NCBI GenBank assembly: GCA_002469605.1
Contig: DKMV01000105.1
Coordinates: 1 to 15,397, forward strand
Reading direction: 5' to 3'
Length of the DNA: 15,397 nt
Origin: Leclercia sp. UBA7405
Lineage (GTDB): Bacteria; Pseudomonadota; Gammaproteobacteria; Enterobacterales; Enterobacteriaceae
Position numbers and translations under genes: made by a program. Within the stretch, counting starts at the first letter, position 1, and the number at the start of each line of letters is the position of its first letter. This document shows positions 5,543-14,583 of the stretch, piece by piece. The notes below the pieces were generated by a model. That model did not search any database, had not been told where the DNA came from, and saw only the letters and a list, made by a program, of their open reading frames with translations.

Positions 5543-7579
5543 TTAAGCCACCAGCAAGGCCACCAGCGGGCTGCCTTCACGAATAAAGACCGGGATGGTC
5601 TCAAGCGCCGCGCCGACGGCGATCCGCTCCCCGCCCTGATAGCGCTCGCCGTTCAGGGCTATCCATTGTTCTCCTGCCGGCAGCCAGACATCCCGCTGGC
5701 GCTGCCCGGCGTGCATCACCGGCGCAACCAGCAGATCCTCACCAAACAGATACTGATCTTCTGTTTCCCAGCTTTGAGGCTGCTGCGGGTAGTGCCAGAA
5801 GAGCGGGCGCATCAGCGGATCCCCGTGCTGGTGGGCATTGTCATACAGCGCATCTATATAAGGACGCAGCTTTTCCCGCACGCTCAGCCAGTGCTGCATA
5901 ATGGTGAAGTTCGCTTCGCCATAGCTCCAGAGCTCGTTTGGCGAGCCGCTGTTGCACTGGGGAATGCCGTCGCGATAGCGCTCCGGCGGCTGGATCTGCG
6001 GCTCGCGGTAGCCGTGCATGCGCAGCACCGGGCAGAAGACCGCCCACTGGAACCAGCGGATCAGCAGTTCATGGAAGGCCGGATCCTCAACGTTGCCGCC
6101 CTGGAAGCCGCCAATATCGGTGGTCCACCAGGGGATACCCGCAAGCCCCATGTTCAGCCCGGCGGCAAGCTGGTTGCGGAAGGCGTGGAACGAGGAGTGC
6201 ACATCCCCCGACCAGGCCAGCACGCCGTAACGCTGGCTGCCCGCCCAGGCGCAGCGTACCAGGTTAACGACATCCTGCTCCCCCTGCGCGCGTAGTCCGT
6301 CATAAAAGCCTTGGGCAAAGTCGCGCGGATAGCGGTTGCCTACCTCCAGCACCGGGCCGACGTGGTAGCGGTAGTTATCAAAATCGTAGGCGCGGTATTC
6401 GGGTTCGGCCTCGTCCAGCCAGAACAGCTTGATGCCCAGGTCGTAATAATTTTTCTTCACCGTCTCCCAGACAAACTCCCGCGCCTGCGGGTGGGTGGCG
6501 TCAAAGAACGTAGTATTGCCCATAAAGTCGAGATTAACCTGCACCCCGCGCTCGCTGCTCACCAGCCAGCCTTTGGCCTTCATCTGCGGGTAGAGCGGGC
6601 TGCGCGCTTCGACCGTCGGCCAGACCGAGACCATCAGCTCAATGCCGAGCCCGGTAAGCTCCTCGACCATCGCTTTGGGATCCGGCCAGTCGACTGGGTC
6701 GAAGCACCAGGTGCCCTGATTCGGCCAGTGGAAGAAGTCGATCACCATCACCGACAGGGGCAGATTGCGGCGACGGTACTCCCGCGCCACCTCCAGCACC
6801 TCCTGCTGGGTGCGATAGCGCAGCTTGCACTGCCACAGGCCGCTGATAAAGGCCGGCGCCCGGGGCGGGGTGCCGGTGGCGGTCACGTACTGGCGGGTAA
6901 TCTCCGGGATGCTGTCGGCGGCGGTGATCCAGTAGTCCATCTCGCCGGTGACGCGGGCGCGCCATTCGGTCTGGTTTTTGGCAAAGCTCACTTCGCCGAT
7001 GGCCGGGTTGTTCCACAGCACGCCGTAGCCGAGGCTCGACTGCATAAAGGGAACGCTGGCCTGGGAGTTGCGCTGCGCCAGCTCAAGGGTGCAGCCTTTT
7101 AGATCCAGCCAGGGCTGCTGATACTGGCCCATGCCGTAAATACGCTCGCCGGGGCGGGATTCAAAACGCACGGTGAGCTGGTACTTGCCCCCCGGCAGGG
7201 GCTTGAATTCGCGCCCGTCCAGCTTCAGGGCGCTGACATATTTGTCCTGGCTCTTTTCGCTGGCGCCGATGCCGACGGTAGAGCGCTGGCGCCACATCTC
7301 CTCCAGCAGCAGCTCCCCGCGCTGGTTATAAAAGGCCAGCTGCCCCTTGAGGTTCAGCACCGCAGTGATGTTGCCGTTGCGCAGGGTTAAGCTCTCGGGC
7401 TGGGCGCTGATTTCCACCGTGCAGGCCTCAGCCGCCAGTAGGGCGTGCAGCTCGTCACCGAAGGCGGGCTGGCAGGTGGCCCGGACGCGCAGGCTGTTTT
7501 TGCCCCAGGGTTCGATGCGCAGGATCTGCCGCTCAAAACGCCATTCGATGCTGTTGCTATGTTGGATAAGTTCACTCAT
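5543..7579 (-). CDS. GH31-family alpha-glycosidase
   Basis: The 678-residue cytoplasmic enzyme (no signal peptide) has an N-terminal beta-sandwich to about residue 235, then a TIM barrel and C-terminal beta domains. The expected GH31 catalytic pair is present. The nucleophile is Asp389 in [12 protein letters not shown] and the acid/base is Asp459 in [10 protein letters not shown]. The following WWTTDIGGF is also characteristic of the family. GH31 enzymes cleave terminal alpha-glucosides, alpha-xylosides, alpha-galactosides or sulfoquinovosides by a retaining mechanism. The WLDEAEPE version differs from the YicI and YihQ active sites as I remember them, so the substrate is open. It is shorter than YicI (772 residues). 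The ATG at 7579 follows AAAGGA with about 10 bases spacing. Only 15 bases separate it from the upstream symporter gene, so the two form one operon that imports and then hydrolyses a glycoside inside the cell. Confidence 0.9.
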   Translation of the reverse strand: MSELIQHSNSIEWRFERQILRIEPWGKNSLRVRATCQPAFGDELHALLAAEACTVEISAQPESLTLRNGNITAVLNLKGQLAFYNQRGELLLEEMWRQRSTVGIGASEKSQDKYVSALKLDGREFKPLPGGKYQLTVRFESRPGERIYGMGQYQQPWLDLKGCTLELAQRNSQASVPFMQSSLGYGVLWNNPAIGEVSFAKNQTEWRARVTGEMDYWITAADSIPEITRQYVTATGTPPRAPAFISGLWQCKLRYRTQQEVLEVAREYRRRNLPLSVMVIDFFHWPNQGTWCFDPVDWPDPKAMVEELTGLGIELMVSVWPTVEARSPLYPQMKAKGWLVSSERGVQVNLDFMGNTTFFDATHPQAREFVWETVKKNYYDLGIKLFWLDEAEPEYRAYDFDNYRYHVGPVLEVGNRYPRDFAQGFYDGLRAQGEQDVVNLVRCAWAGSQRYGVLAWSGDVHSSFHAFRNQLAAGLNMGLAGIPWWTTDIGGFQGGNVEDPAFHELLIRWFQWAVFCPVLRMHGYREPQIQPPERYRDGIPQCNSGSPNELWSYGEANFTIMQHWLSVREKLRPYIDALYDNAHQHGDPLMRPLFWHYPQQPQSWETEDQYLFGEDLLVAPVMHAGQRQRDVWLPAGEQWIALNGERYQGGERIAVGAALETIPVFIREGSPLVALLVA

Positions 7580-7594
7580 TGTCGCTGCGTCCTT

Positions 7595-8929
7595 TTACGA
7601 AAGACTCTGTCGGGAAAGATTAATGGAGGCCATGGTGCGGTCGTCCAGCTTGTACCAGCGCAGGGTGGCGAAGGCGGCCAGCGAGAGCAGGCCAGGCACC
7701 ACGGTGAAGAGGGCGATAATGCAGTACATGGCGGTGGAGGTCTGTTCCGGCGCGTTTGGCACATAGCCGCTGAAGCCCAGCGTCCAGCCGACGATCGCCC
7801 CGCTGATGGCCATGCCTAACTTAAGCACCGCCAGGAAGGTGGAGAAGATCACCCCGTCCATCCGTTTGCCCTGTTTCCACTCCCCGTAGTCGGCGACGTC
7901 CGCCATCATCACCCACATCAGGGTGGTGGTCGCCTGGTAGAGGGTGGAGATAACGAAGGTCATCGGCACCAGCACGAAGACCGATTTCGGCGCGAAGAAG
8001 AGGGCAATGCTCAGCACCCCGGCCAGCACCGCGCAATAACCAAACATCTGCACTTTGCTGTAATTACGCGTAAGCCGTTTCGCCAGCGCGCTGCCCGCGG
8101 CTTTGCCCAGAATATGCGCCCCCAGCATCCACATAAAATAGCTGGCGTTGCCCAGATAATAGGTGACGAAATACATCATGGCGCCGAGGCGAATAACCCC
8201 GAAGCCAATATTGGTTAATACCAGCACCGCCACCACGCGCCACTGATCGTTGCGTAATAAATCACGTAATTCCGCGAGGTAATTATTATGGGTGGCGGGA
8301 GCATTAATACGCTCGCGGGTATTGGCAAAACAGATCCAGAACATAATGACGGCCACGGTGGCCATAATACCCATTGCCCAGCGATAGCCCACTAATTTGT
8401 CGGCGCCGCCAATAAATTCCGCCAGCGGCATCATAAAGAAGGTGGAGAGTGCGCCGCCGAGGGTAGCGAGGAAAAAGCGATACGACTGCAAGGAAATACG
8501 GGCTTCGTTATCCGGCGTGATAACCGCACCCATGGAGCAGTAGGGAATATTAATGGCGGTGTACATCAGCATCATTAGCGTATAGCTGACGGTGGCGAAA
8601 ATCATTTTACCGTGCAGGTCTAAAGACTCCGGCACCGCATAGGTGAGCAGACAGCTTGCGCCAAACGGCAGCGCCAGCCACAGCATCCAGGGGCGGAATT
8701 TACCCCAGCGGGTACGGGTGCGGTCGGCGATATAGCCCATCGCCGGATCGATAATGGCATCGGCGGTACGCGCCAGTAAAAACATGGTACCGACAAAGGC
8801 GGCAGGCAGCCCGACGACATCGGTATAATAAAAGGTCAGAAAGATAATAACGTTATCCAGTCCAATATGGCTGGCCATATCCCCCAGCCCATAACTGATT
8901 TTCTCTTTCCGGGTAATCTGTTCGGTCAT
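7595..8929 (-). CDS. GPH-family glycoside:cation symporter (YicJ/MelB-like)
   Basis: The 444-residue membrane protein has about 12 transmembrane helices. The family signatures are present: an N-terminal EKISYGLGDMASH, the acidic helix-2 region reading LLARTADAIIDPAMGYIADRT, and the loop TRWGKFRPWML. The C-terminal half has MADVADYGEWKQGKRMDGVIFS. These are typical of the glycoside-pentoside-hexuronide family, which uses Na+ or H+ to import sugars. E. coli YicJ paired with alpha-xylosidase YicI is the closest known analogue of the gene pair. The ATG at 8929 follows AGGG by 8 bases. A GTG three codons upstream is less likely. It is the first gene of the operon and sits behind two operator-like palindromes, so induction by its sugar is probable. 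No regulator gene is present next to it. Confidence 0.92.
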   Translation of the reverse strand: MTEQITRKEKISYGLGDMASHIGLDNVIIFLTFYYTDVVGLPAAFVGTMFLLARTADAIIDPAMGYIADRTRTRWGKFRPWMLWLALPFGASCLLTYAVPESLDLHGKMIFATVSYTLMMLMYTAINIPYCSMGAVITPDNEARISLQSYRFFLATLGGALSTFFMMPLAEFIGGADKLVGYRWAMGIMATVAVIMFWICFANTRERINAPATHNNYLAELRDLLRNDQWRVVAVLVLTNIGFGVIRLGAMMYFVTYYLGNASYFMWMLGAHILGKAAGSALAKRLTRNYSKVQMFGYCAVLAGVLSIALFFAPKSVFVLVPMTFVISTLYQATTTLMWVMMADVADYGEWKQGKRMDGVIFSTFLAVLKLGMAISGAIVGWTLGFSGYVPNAPEQTSTAMYCIIALFTVVPGLLSLAAFATLRWYKLDDRTMASINLSRQSLS

Positions 8930-9025
8930 GCTATTCACCCTGCCAGTGTAAGGTTTATTTGTAAGGATGTTCTTAAGTCATGTTTTATCAGGCGAGGGGA
9001 ATTAACAATTGCGAGATCTGGCATC

Positions 9026-9041
9026 GCGTTTACGTAAACGC
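9026..9041. promoter_or_regulatory. perfect 16-bp LacI/GalR-type operator palindrome
   Basis: GCGTTTACGTAAACGC is a perfect palindrome centred on CG, the form bound by LacI/GalR-family repressors such as PurR. It lies about 85-112 bases upstream of the symporter start codon and 22 bp centre to centre from a second, similar site. No LacI-family gene is in the window. Confidence 0.6.
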
Positions 9042-9048
9042 ATTTTCG

Positions 9049-9062
9049 TGATACCGGTAACA
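9049..9062. promoter_or_regulatory. second operator-like site, GntR/CRP-like
   Basis: TGATACCGGTAACA is a palindrome with one mismatch, close to the TGTTACCGGTAACA form bound by GntR/IdnR-type members of the LacI family. With one more base each side it also scores as a weak CRP site (CGTGA, six bases, TAACA). Either reading suits control of a sugar operon. Confidence 0.45.
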
Positions 9063-9070
9063 AAAGCGGT

Positions 9071-9084
9071 CTTAATTTATTAAG
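9071..9084. repeat. short AT-rich palindrome in the divergent control region
   Basis: CTTAAT and ATTAAG arms flank TT to give a perfect 14-base inverted repeat. It lies between the operator pair and the yoaI promoter. AT-rich palindromes of this size can arise by chance; no function is assigned. Confidence 0.3.
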
Positions 9085-9150
9085 CTCTCTGGATAAATAG
9101 CAAAAAGGTGTTTTTTTCTCAGGAATCGTTTCAGCTTTTACATCACTTTT

Positions 9151-9195
9151 CTGTCGGCAAAATGTCATTTTACTGTCATCCACCAGGGGTACAAC
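9151..9195 (+). promoter_or_regulatory. PhoB-type promoter of yoaI (three tandem repeats)
   Basis: Three half-sites, CTGTCGG (9151), ATGTCAT (9162) and CTGTCAT (9173), occur with an exact 11-base period and AT-rich 4-base spacers. The last two form an 18-base Pho box with one mismatch in the 7-base repeats. A TACAAC -10 hexamer (9190-9195) starts 10 bases after the box, the spacing seen in Pho promoters where PhoB replaces the -35. Transcription would start near 9202, eight bases before the yoaI ribosome-binding site. E. coli yoaI is, to my knowledge, also a Pho-regulated gene. Confidence 0.75.
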
Positions 9196-9221
9196 GGCTA
9201 AAACGACGCAGGAGAGTGATA

Positions 9222-9326
9222 ATGAACGATCCCATGTTTGTCGATATGATCTATATTTCGGCCACTTTTGTTACCATTGCCGTGGTGCTGGTTGCCTCGG
9301 TCCTGCTGCTGGAGCGGTACCGCTAA
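9222..9326 (+). CDS. yoaI: YoaI, 34-residue single-pass membrane protein
   Basis: The ATG at 9222 is preceded by AGGAG at 7 bases, a strong ribosome-binding site. The product begins MNDPMFVDMIYISATF and continues with one hydrophobic helix (VTIAVVLVASVLLL) and a charged ERYR end. The start MNDPMFV, the length of 34 and the VLLxER ending agree with E. coli YoaI as I remember it. That protein is a small inner-membrane protein linked to PhoB/PhoP control and reported to affect two-component signalling. It has its own promoter with a Pho box and its own terminator. It is divergent from the symporter-glycosidase operon. The usual neighbours are yeaK and yeaL; here other genes have been inserted on both sides of it. 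Confidence 0.9.
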   Translation: MNDPMFVDMIYISATFVTIAVVLVASVLLLERYR

Positions 9327-9346
9327 CCGCAGCCAGCCTGCGCCCC

Positions 9347-9376
9347 GGTTGAATAAATAATTTTCAACCCTTTTTT
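9347..9376 (+). terminator. rho-independent terminator of yoaI
   Basis: GGTTGAA (9347-9353) and TTCAACC (9363-9369) form a 7-bp stem with an AT-rich 9-base loop, followed by C and six T residues. It lies 20 bases after the yoaI stop, so yoaI is a monocistronic unit separate from the receptor gene. Confidence 0.8.
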
Positions 9377-9533
9377 GCACCTTATATTCTCTTCGTCATT
9401 CGTTGTTCCGCTTTATTTCTCCCGGCAAACTTCCCCCATTCTGACTTTTGTGCCTGCCCGACACCCCTCTACGTTGCCAACGCAATGGGCGTAAGCGGCG
9501 GTACACCACCTATTTTTACGCTCAGGCACCGGA
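9377..9533 (+). other. leader region of the copper receptor gene
   Basis: This 157-base gap must hold the receptor promoter because yoaI is terminated before it. I see no clear Fur, Zur or CueR box. GCGTAA (9489-9494) and TTACGC (9517-9522) could pair into a hairpin just before the start codon. The ribosome-binding site is only a weak AGG, so translation may depend on leader structure. Confidence 0.3.
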
Positions 9534-11558
9534 ATGAAAAAAGTACCTTTTGCACCCAATCCACTGGCGCTATCGCTGCTGATCGCCTTTTCCTGCTCTG
9601 CATTTGCAACGGATATCTCCTCATCACCGCAGCCGAACGATGGCGATGTCATCACCGTAACCGCGCCCGTGCTTTCGCCGCTGGAGGTGGTAACCTCGCC
9701 GAAAACGCCGCGCCAGCCGGTGCCCGCCAGCGACGGTTCCGATTACCTCAAAACCATTCCCGGCTTTAGCCAGATCCGCAACGGCGGCAGCAACGGCGAT
9801 CCGGTATTTCGCGGCATGTTCGGCTCGCGCCTGCGCCTGCTGACCAACGACAGCGAGATGCTCGGTGCCTGCCCCGCGCGTATGGATGCCCCCAGCTCCT
9901 ACATTTCGCCGGAGAGCTACGATCTGCTTACCGTCACCAAAGGGCCGGAAACCGTGCTCTGGGGGCCGGGCAACTCTGCCGGTACCGTGCGCTTCGACCG
10001 CGAGCCGCCGCGCTTTGAGGAGGCAGGGATTAAAGGCGATGCCAGCTTCCTGGCCGCCTCAAATGATCGCTTTGATGAAAATGCCGACGTCAGCTTTGGC
10101 AACGATAAAGGCTATGTCCGCCTCAACGGCAACAAGTCAAAATCGGGTGATTACAAAGACGGCAACGGCGATCGCGTGGCCTCGAAGTGGGACAAGTGGA
10201 ACACCGATCTGGCGATCGGCTGGACGCCGGACGCCGACACGCTGCTGGAGCTGACCGCCGGCCAGGGCGACGGCGACGCCAGCTACGCCGGACGCGGGAT
10301 GGACGGCTCCCAGTTCAAACGTGAAAGCCTGGGGCTGCGCTTCAAGAAAGAGAATATCGGCGAAGTGTTCGATTCGCTGGATATGAGCGTCTATTACAAC
10401 TATGCCAACCACATTATGGATAACTACTCCATGCGTTCGCCAGGAACCATGGGGGGCATGTCGATGGGCTCGATGAATATGTCGATGCCGATGGAAAAAC
10501 AGGTCGATCGCCGCACGGTCGGCGGGCGGATGATGGGCACCTGGCTCTGGTCGGACTATCAATTGCAGGGCGGGGTGGATATGCAAACCAATACCCACCG
10601 CAGCAATGAGGACGATGAAAACCAGGGCTGGCAGGAGGATGCCCGCTTCCACGACTATGGCGCCTTCAGCGAGCTAACCTGGAATGCCACCGATCTGAGC
10701 AAAGTGATTGGCGGAGCGCGTCTGGATAAGGTCGAGGTGGATAATTTCACCGGCGTGGGCAGCAGTAGCCGCGAAGATACGCTCCCGGCGGGCTTTTTAC
10801 GCATCGAACATAACCTCGGCACGGCGCCGGCCATGGTCTATGCCGGGCTGGGCTATACCGAACGCTTCCCGGACTACTGGGAACTCTTCTCGCCCACCTA
10901 CGGGCCGGACGGCACCTCCGACGTGTTCGACAACCTGAAGCCGGAGCAGACCACCCAGCTTGACGTGGGTGCCCAGTATAAAGGGGAGCGCACCACCGGC
11001 TGGATCTCCGCCTACGTGGGCCGCATCAACGATTACATCCTCTTTATGTACGATCCCAACGACAGCCACGTCAGTCAGGCGGACAACGTTGACGCCACTA
11101 TTATGGGCGGCGAGATGGGCGCCTCTTACCAGCTGAGCGAGCAGTGGAAAACCGATGCCACCCTGAACTATTCGTGGGGGGAGAACACCGACGATCACCA
11201 GCCTCTGCCGCAGATGCCGCCGCTGGAGGCGCGTCTGGGCCTGACGTGGGAGAAGGGCGACTGGAGCTCAACCGGGCTGCTGCGCATGGTGAGCCCGCAG
11301 CACCGCGTGGCGCTGAACGAAGGTAACGTGGTAGGGAAAGACTTTGACCAGAGCGCCGGCTTCGCGATCCTCTCCGCCAATGCGGCTTATAAGGTCAATA
11401 AATTCCTGAAGCTGAGCACCGGCGTGGATAACCTGCTGGACAAAGATTACAGCGAGCACCTTAACCTGGCGGGGAACAGCAGCTTCGGCTACTCCTCCGA
11501 CACGCCGGTGAACGAGCCGGGCCGCACCGTCTGGGCGAAGATGAACATCACCTTCTGA
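9534..11558 (+). CDS. TonB-dependent copper receptor (OprC/NosA-like)
   Basis: The 674-residue protein has a signal peptide (residues 1-25, ending SAFA) and a TonB box DVITVTA at about 38-44. A plug domain contains DGSDYLKTIPGFSQIRNGG, and a 22-strand-type barrel ends in the aromatic C-terminus KMNITF. The plug sequence and the VTKGPETVLWGPGNSAGTVR stretch are those of the OprC/NosA copper-receptor family. Cys113-Pro-Ala-Arg-Met117 matches the Cys-x3-Met copper motif of Pseudomonas OprC. A methionine-rich loop (295-320) has nine Met in 26 residues, as expected for Cu(I) binding outside the cell. It is therefore likely an outer-membrane channel that takes up copper using TonB energy, though family members differ in proven substrate. 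It is flanked by yoaI and yeaK, genes I remember as close neighbours in E. coli, so it is probably an insertion. Confidence 0.9.
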   Translation: MKKVPFAPNPLALSLLIAFSCSAFATDISSSPQPNDGDVITVTAPVLSPLEVVTSPKTPRQPVPASDGSDYLKTIPGFSQIRNGGSNGDPVFRGMFGSRLRLLTNDSEMLGACPARMDAPSSYISPESYDLLTVTKGPETVLWGPGNSAGTVRFDREPPRFEEAGIKGDASFLAASNDRFDENADVSFGNDKGYVRLNGNKSKSGDYKDGNGDRVASKWDKWNTDLAIGWTPDADTLLELTAGQGDGDASYAGRGMDGSQFKRESLGLRFKKENIGEVFDSLDMSVYYNYANHIMDNYSMRSPGTMGGMSMGSMNMSMPMEKQVDRRTVGGRMMGTWLWSDYQLQGGVDMQTNTHRSNEDDENQGWQEDARFHDYGAFSELTWNATDLSKVIGGARLDKVEVDNFTGVGSSSREDTLPAGFLRIEHNLGTAPAMVYAGLGYTERFPDYWELFSPTYGPDGTSDVFDNLKPEQTTQLDVGAQYKGERTTGWISAYVGRINDYILFMYDPNDSHVSQADNVDATIMGGEMGASYQLSEQWKTDATLNYSWGENTDDHQPLPQMPPLEARLGLTWEKGDWSSTGLLRMVSPQHRVALNEGNVVGKDFDQSAGFAILSANAAYKVNKFLKLSTGVDNLLDKDYSEHLNLAGNSSFGYSSDTPVNEPGRTVWAKMNITF

Positions 11559-11572
11559 TCCGTGCCTCCGGG

Positions 11573-12073
11573 CTACTCACGGCGAAAGGTCACCTGTTCC
11601 GGCCGGGCAATACGTAGATAGTCTTCGGTGTTAAGAATGATCGACCTCTCCAGCAGACCGGCGTTGAAGGCGATCTCGTCGACGCGCTCAAACAGCAGCG
11701 GATCGGCAACCAGGGTCAGATCCGGGTGAAAGCTAAAGGGCGGAATGGCGCCAAAGACGCAGCCGGTGAGGGCATCCACTTCTGCCGGGCTGGCAAGAGA
11801 CGCTTTCAGGCCGCCAAAGTGGCTGGCGAGGCGGGCCAGATCCGCCTGCTGGTCTGCCGCCAGAATGGCCAGAACGTGGCGCTTGACGCCGTTGCCTTTG
11901 ATTTTGCAGACCAGCGCCTTGGCACCCTGGTTGAGGGCGGTGCCGCGGATCTCGCTGACGGCTTCACATTTGCCGACCGGCTCATGGTCAACGACCCGGA
12001 AGCGGGCCTCGTGATCGCGTAACAGAGCCAGCAGCTGCTGGTGGGGGGACAATGGGGTGTGCGTTTCCGACAT
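11573..12073 (-). CDS. yeaK: YeaK, YbaK/ProRS-INS-type aminoacyl-tRNA deacylase
   Basis: The 166-residue protein is a single editing domain of the YbaK/EbsC superfamily. QGAKALVCKIKG carries the lysine (residue 52 from this start) that is essential in the superfamily. A GAIPPFSFHPDL loop resembles the conserved GxxxP substrate loop. The ending ERSIILNTEDYLRIARPE matches E. coli YeaK. E. coli YeaK removes wrongly attached amino acids, Ser in particular, from tRNAs in trans. Two ATGs lie in tandem (12076 and 12073). AAGGG is 7 bases from the second, so I prefer that one. Its 3' end is 14 bases from the convergent receptor stop. It is divergent from the diguanylate cyclase gene. Confidence 0.92.
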   Translation of the reverse strand: MSETHTPLSPHQQLLALLRDHEARFRVVDHEPVGKCEAVSEIRGTALNQGAKALVCKIKGNGVKRHVLAILAADQQADLARLASHFGGLKASLASPAEVDALTGCVFGAIPPFSFHPDLTLVADPLLFERVDEIAFNAGLLERSIILNTEDYLRIARPEQVTFRRE

Positions 12074-12076
12074 CAT

Positions 12077-12257
12077 TTAACCCTTGTTTATTGCAAAAAA
12101 GGAACAGTACCACAGTTATCCCTCGCTTTTACAAAGGATGACCAATGGCAGGACCTATTCTTGCAAATATATACATGACTATGGGTGAAGTAACGAATAA
12201 ATAGTCACTGAATGTTATAGTATTACAATGTTATTTAATTATCAGGTGAGGGCTAAT
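12077..12257. other. AT-rich divergent gap between yeaK and the cyclase gene
   Basis: The region holds the promoters of both genes. On the plus strand TATAGT (12216-12221) and TACAAT (12224-12229) are good -10-like hexamers 30-40 bases before the cyclase ATG, but neither has a good -35. No repeat or regulator site stands out. Confidence 0.3.
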
Positions 12258-13154
12258 ATGAACAGGAAGTTCAGAGAAATAGATGCAACGATCGCCGGGC
12301 TTAATCAATCTACCGATGCCCATTTTAAATGGCTGGTAAAAGTGTTGCGGTTTATTGCCAGCAGGGAAGGGGATCTGCCGGAAATAACCTGTGAAGATGC
12401 CCACCATTATTGTGATTTTGGCCACTGGCTGAATGGCAAATTACTGGAGGAGCGTGGAGATAAAAATTTTCTTCTGGATATTAATAAACAGCATATTAGC
12501 GTACATCATGCCTGTCGCACGCTGGTGTCGACCATAGAGCATGATAAATATGCCATTGAAGCCTTTAACGCCTTTGAAAAGGCGTTGTTAGTCTTTTCCG
12601 AAGCGTTATCCAGCTACAAGATGCACCTGCTTCAGCTGCGCACCAGCTACGATGCCTTGACCGGACTACCCCTGCGCCGGGTGCTGGATGAATCCTTCCC
12701 CAGCATGAACAAAGAGCTGAGCAAAGAGGGGCTCTGGTTAATGCTGCTGGATGTGGATCACTTTAAAAAAGTGAACGATGACTACGGGCATCTGAACGGG
12801 GATATTGTTTTACGCGCGCTGGCCACGCAGCTGGATGATAATATCCGTCTTTCCGAGTCGGTTTATCGATATGGCGGCGAAGAGTTTATTATTTTGCTGC
12901 AGGCTCCCGGCGAGCTGGAAGCAATTACCGCAGCGGAACGGCTACGTCGGTTAATGGCCGCGACCGATATCACGGCGGGGGAATATACGATCCGCGTCAC
13001 CTTTACCTCGGGGCTAACCCGAATTAACTACGGTGAGTCGCTGCGGGAAGTGTTAGAGCGAGCCGATATCGCGCTCTATAAGGGAAAAGCCAGCGGACGC
13101 AACTGCACCATGGTGATTAATTCCCTGCTCGAATCACATAAAATTAACGCCTGA
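12258..13154 (+). CDS. dgcZ: DgcZ-type diguanylate cyclase with zinc-sensing CZB domain
   Basis: The 298-residue cytoplasmic protein has an N-terminal chemoreceptor zinc-binding (CZB) domain and a C-terminal GGDEF domain starting at YDALTGLPLRR (residue 131). His22, Cys52, His79 and His83 fall at the same numbers as the zinc ligands of E. coli DgcZ (YdeH). The active-site motif GGEEF is at residues 206-210, also the same numbers. The product should make c-di-GMP when zinc is released. The inhibitory site reads RxxE rather than RxxD, as in E. coli DgcZ as I recall it, so product inhibition may be weak. The ATG at 12258 has a GAGG 6 bases upstream; an ATG at 12228 lacks one. In E. coli this place between yeaH and yeaK holds two other signalling genes (cdgI, dgcJ), and dgcZ lies elsewhere. 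Confidence 0.9.
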   Translation: MNRKFREIDATIAGLNQSTDAHFKWLVKVLRFIASREGDLPEITCEDAHHYCDFGHWLNGKLLEERGDKNFLLDINKQHISVHHACRTLVSTIEHDKYAIEAFNAFEKALLVFSEALSSYKMHLLQLRTSYDALTGLPLRRVLDESFPSMNKELSKEGLWLMLLDVDHFKKVNDDYGHLNGDIVLRALATQLDDNIRLSESVYRYGGEEFIILLQAPGELEAITAAERLRRLMAATDITAGEYTIRVTFTSGLTRINYGESLREVLERADIALYKGKASGRNCTMVINSLLESHKINA

Positions 13155-13157
13155 TAA

Positions 13158-13183
13158 AACGGCCAGTAAAATTACTGGCCGTT
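13158..13183. terminator. bidirectional terminator between the cyclase gene and yeaH
   Basis: AACGGCCAGTAA and TTACTGGCCGTT form a perfect 12-bp inverted repeat around AA, starting 3 bases after the cyclase stop and ending 4 bases before the yeaH stop. The minus-strand tail is TTTTATC and the plus-strand tail is TTCTTCTT. Both convergent genes can end here, with the better U-run serving yeaH. Confidence 0.8.
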
Positions 13184-13187
13184 CTTC

Positions 13188-14572
<1,385 letters not shown>

Positions 14573-14583
14573 AGGTTGGGATG

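Noticed and set aside
5525..6295. 256-codon open frame on the plus strand opposite the GH31 gene
   Set aside because: The opposite strand encodes an unbroken GH31 enzyme with both catalytic Asp residues. The plus-strand frame has no recognisable domain or ribosome-binding site.
6311..7102. 263-codon open frame on the plus strand opposite the GH31 gene
   Set aside because: Same reason: antisense shadow of a GC-rich coding region, with low-complexity His/Gly/Arg-rich translation.
9108..9221. Longer yoaI product starting at upstream non-ATG codons
   Set aside because: The Pho box and -10 element lie inside this stretch, and the ATG at 9222 has a strong ribosome-binding site and matches the known 34-residue protein.
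10441..10500. Repetitive ATG-rich tract inside the receptor gene
   Set aside because: It is not a nucleotide repeat element; it encodes the methionine-rich metal-binding loop of the receptor.
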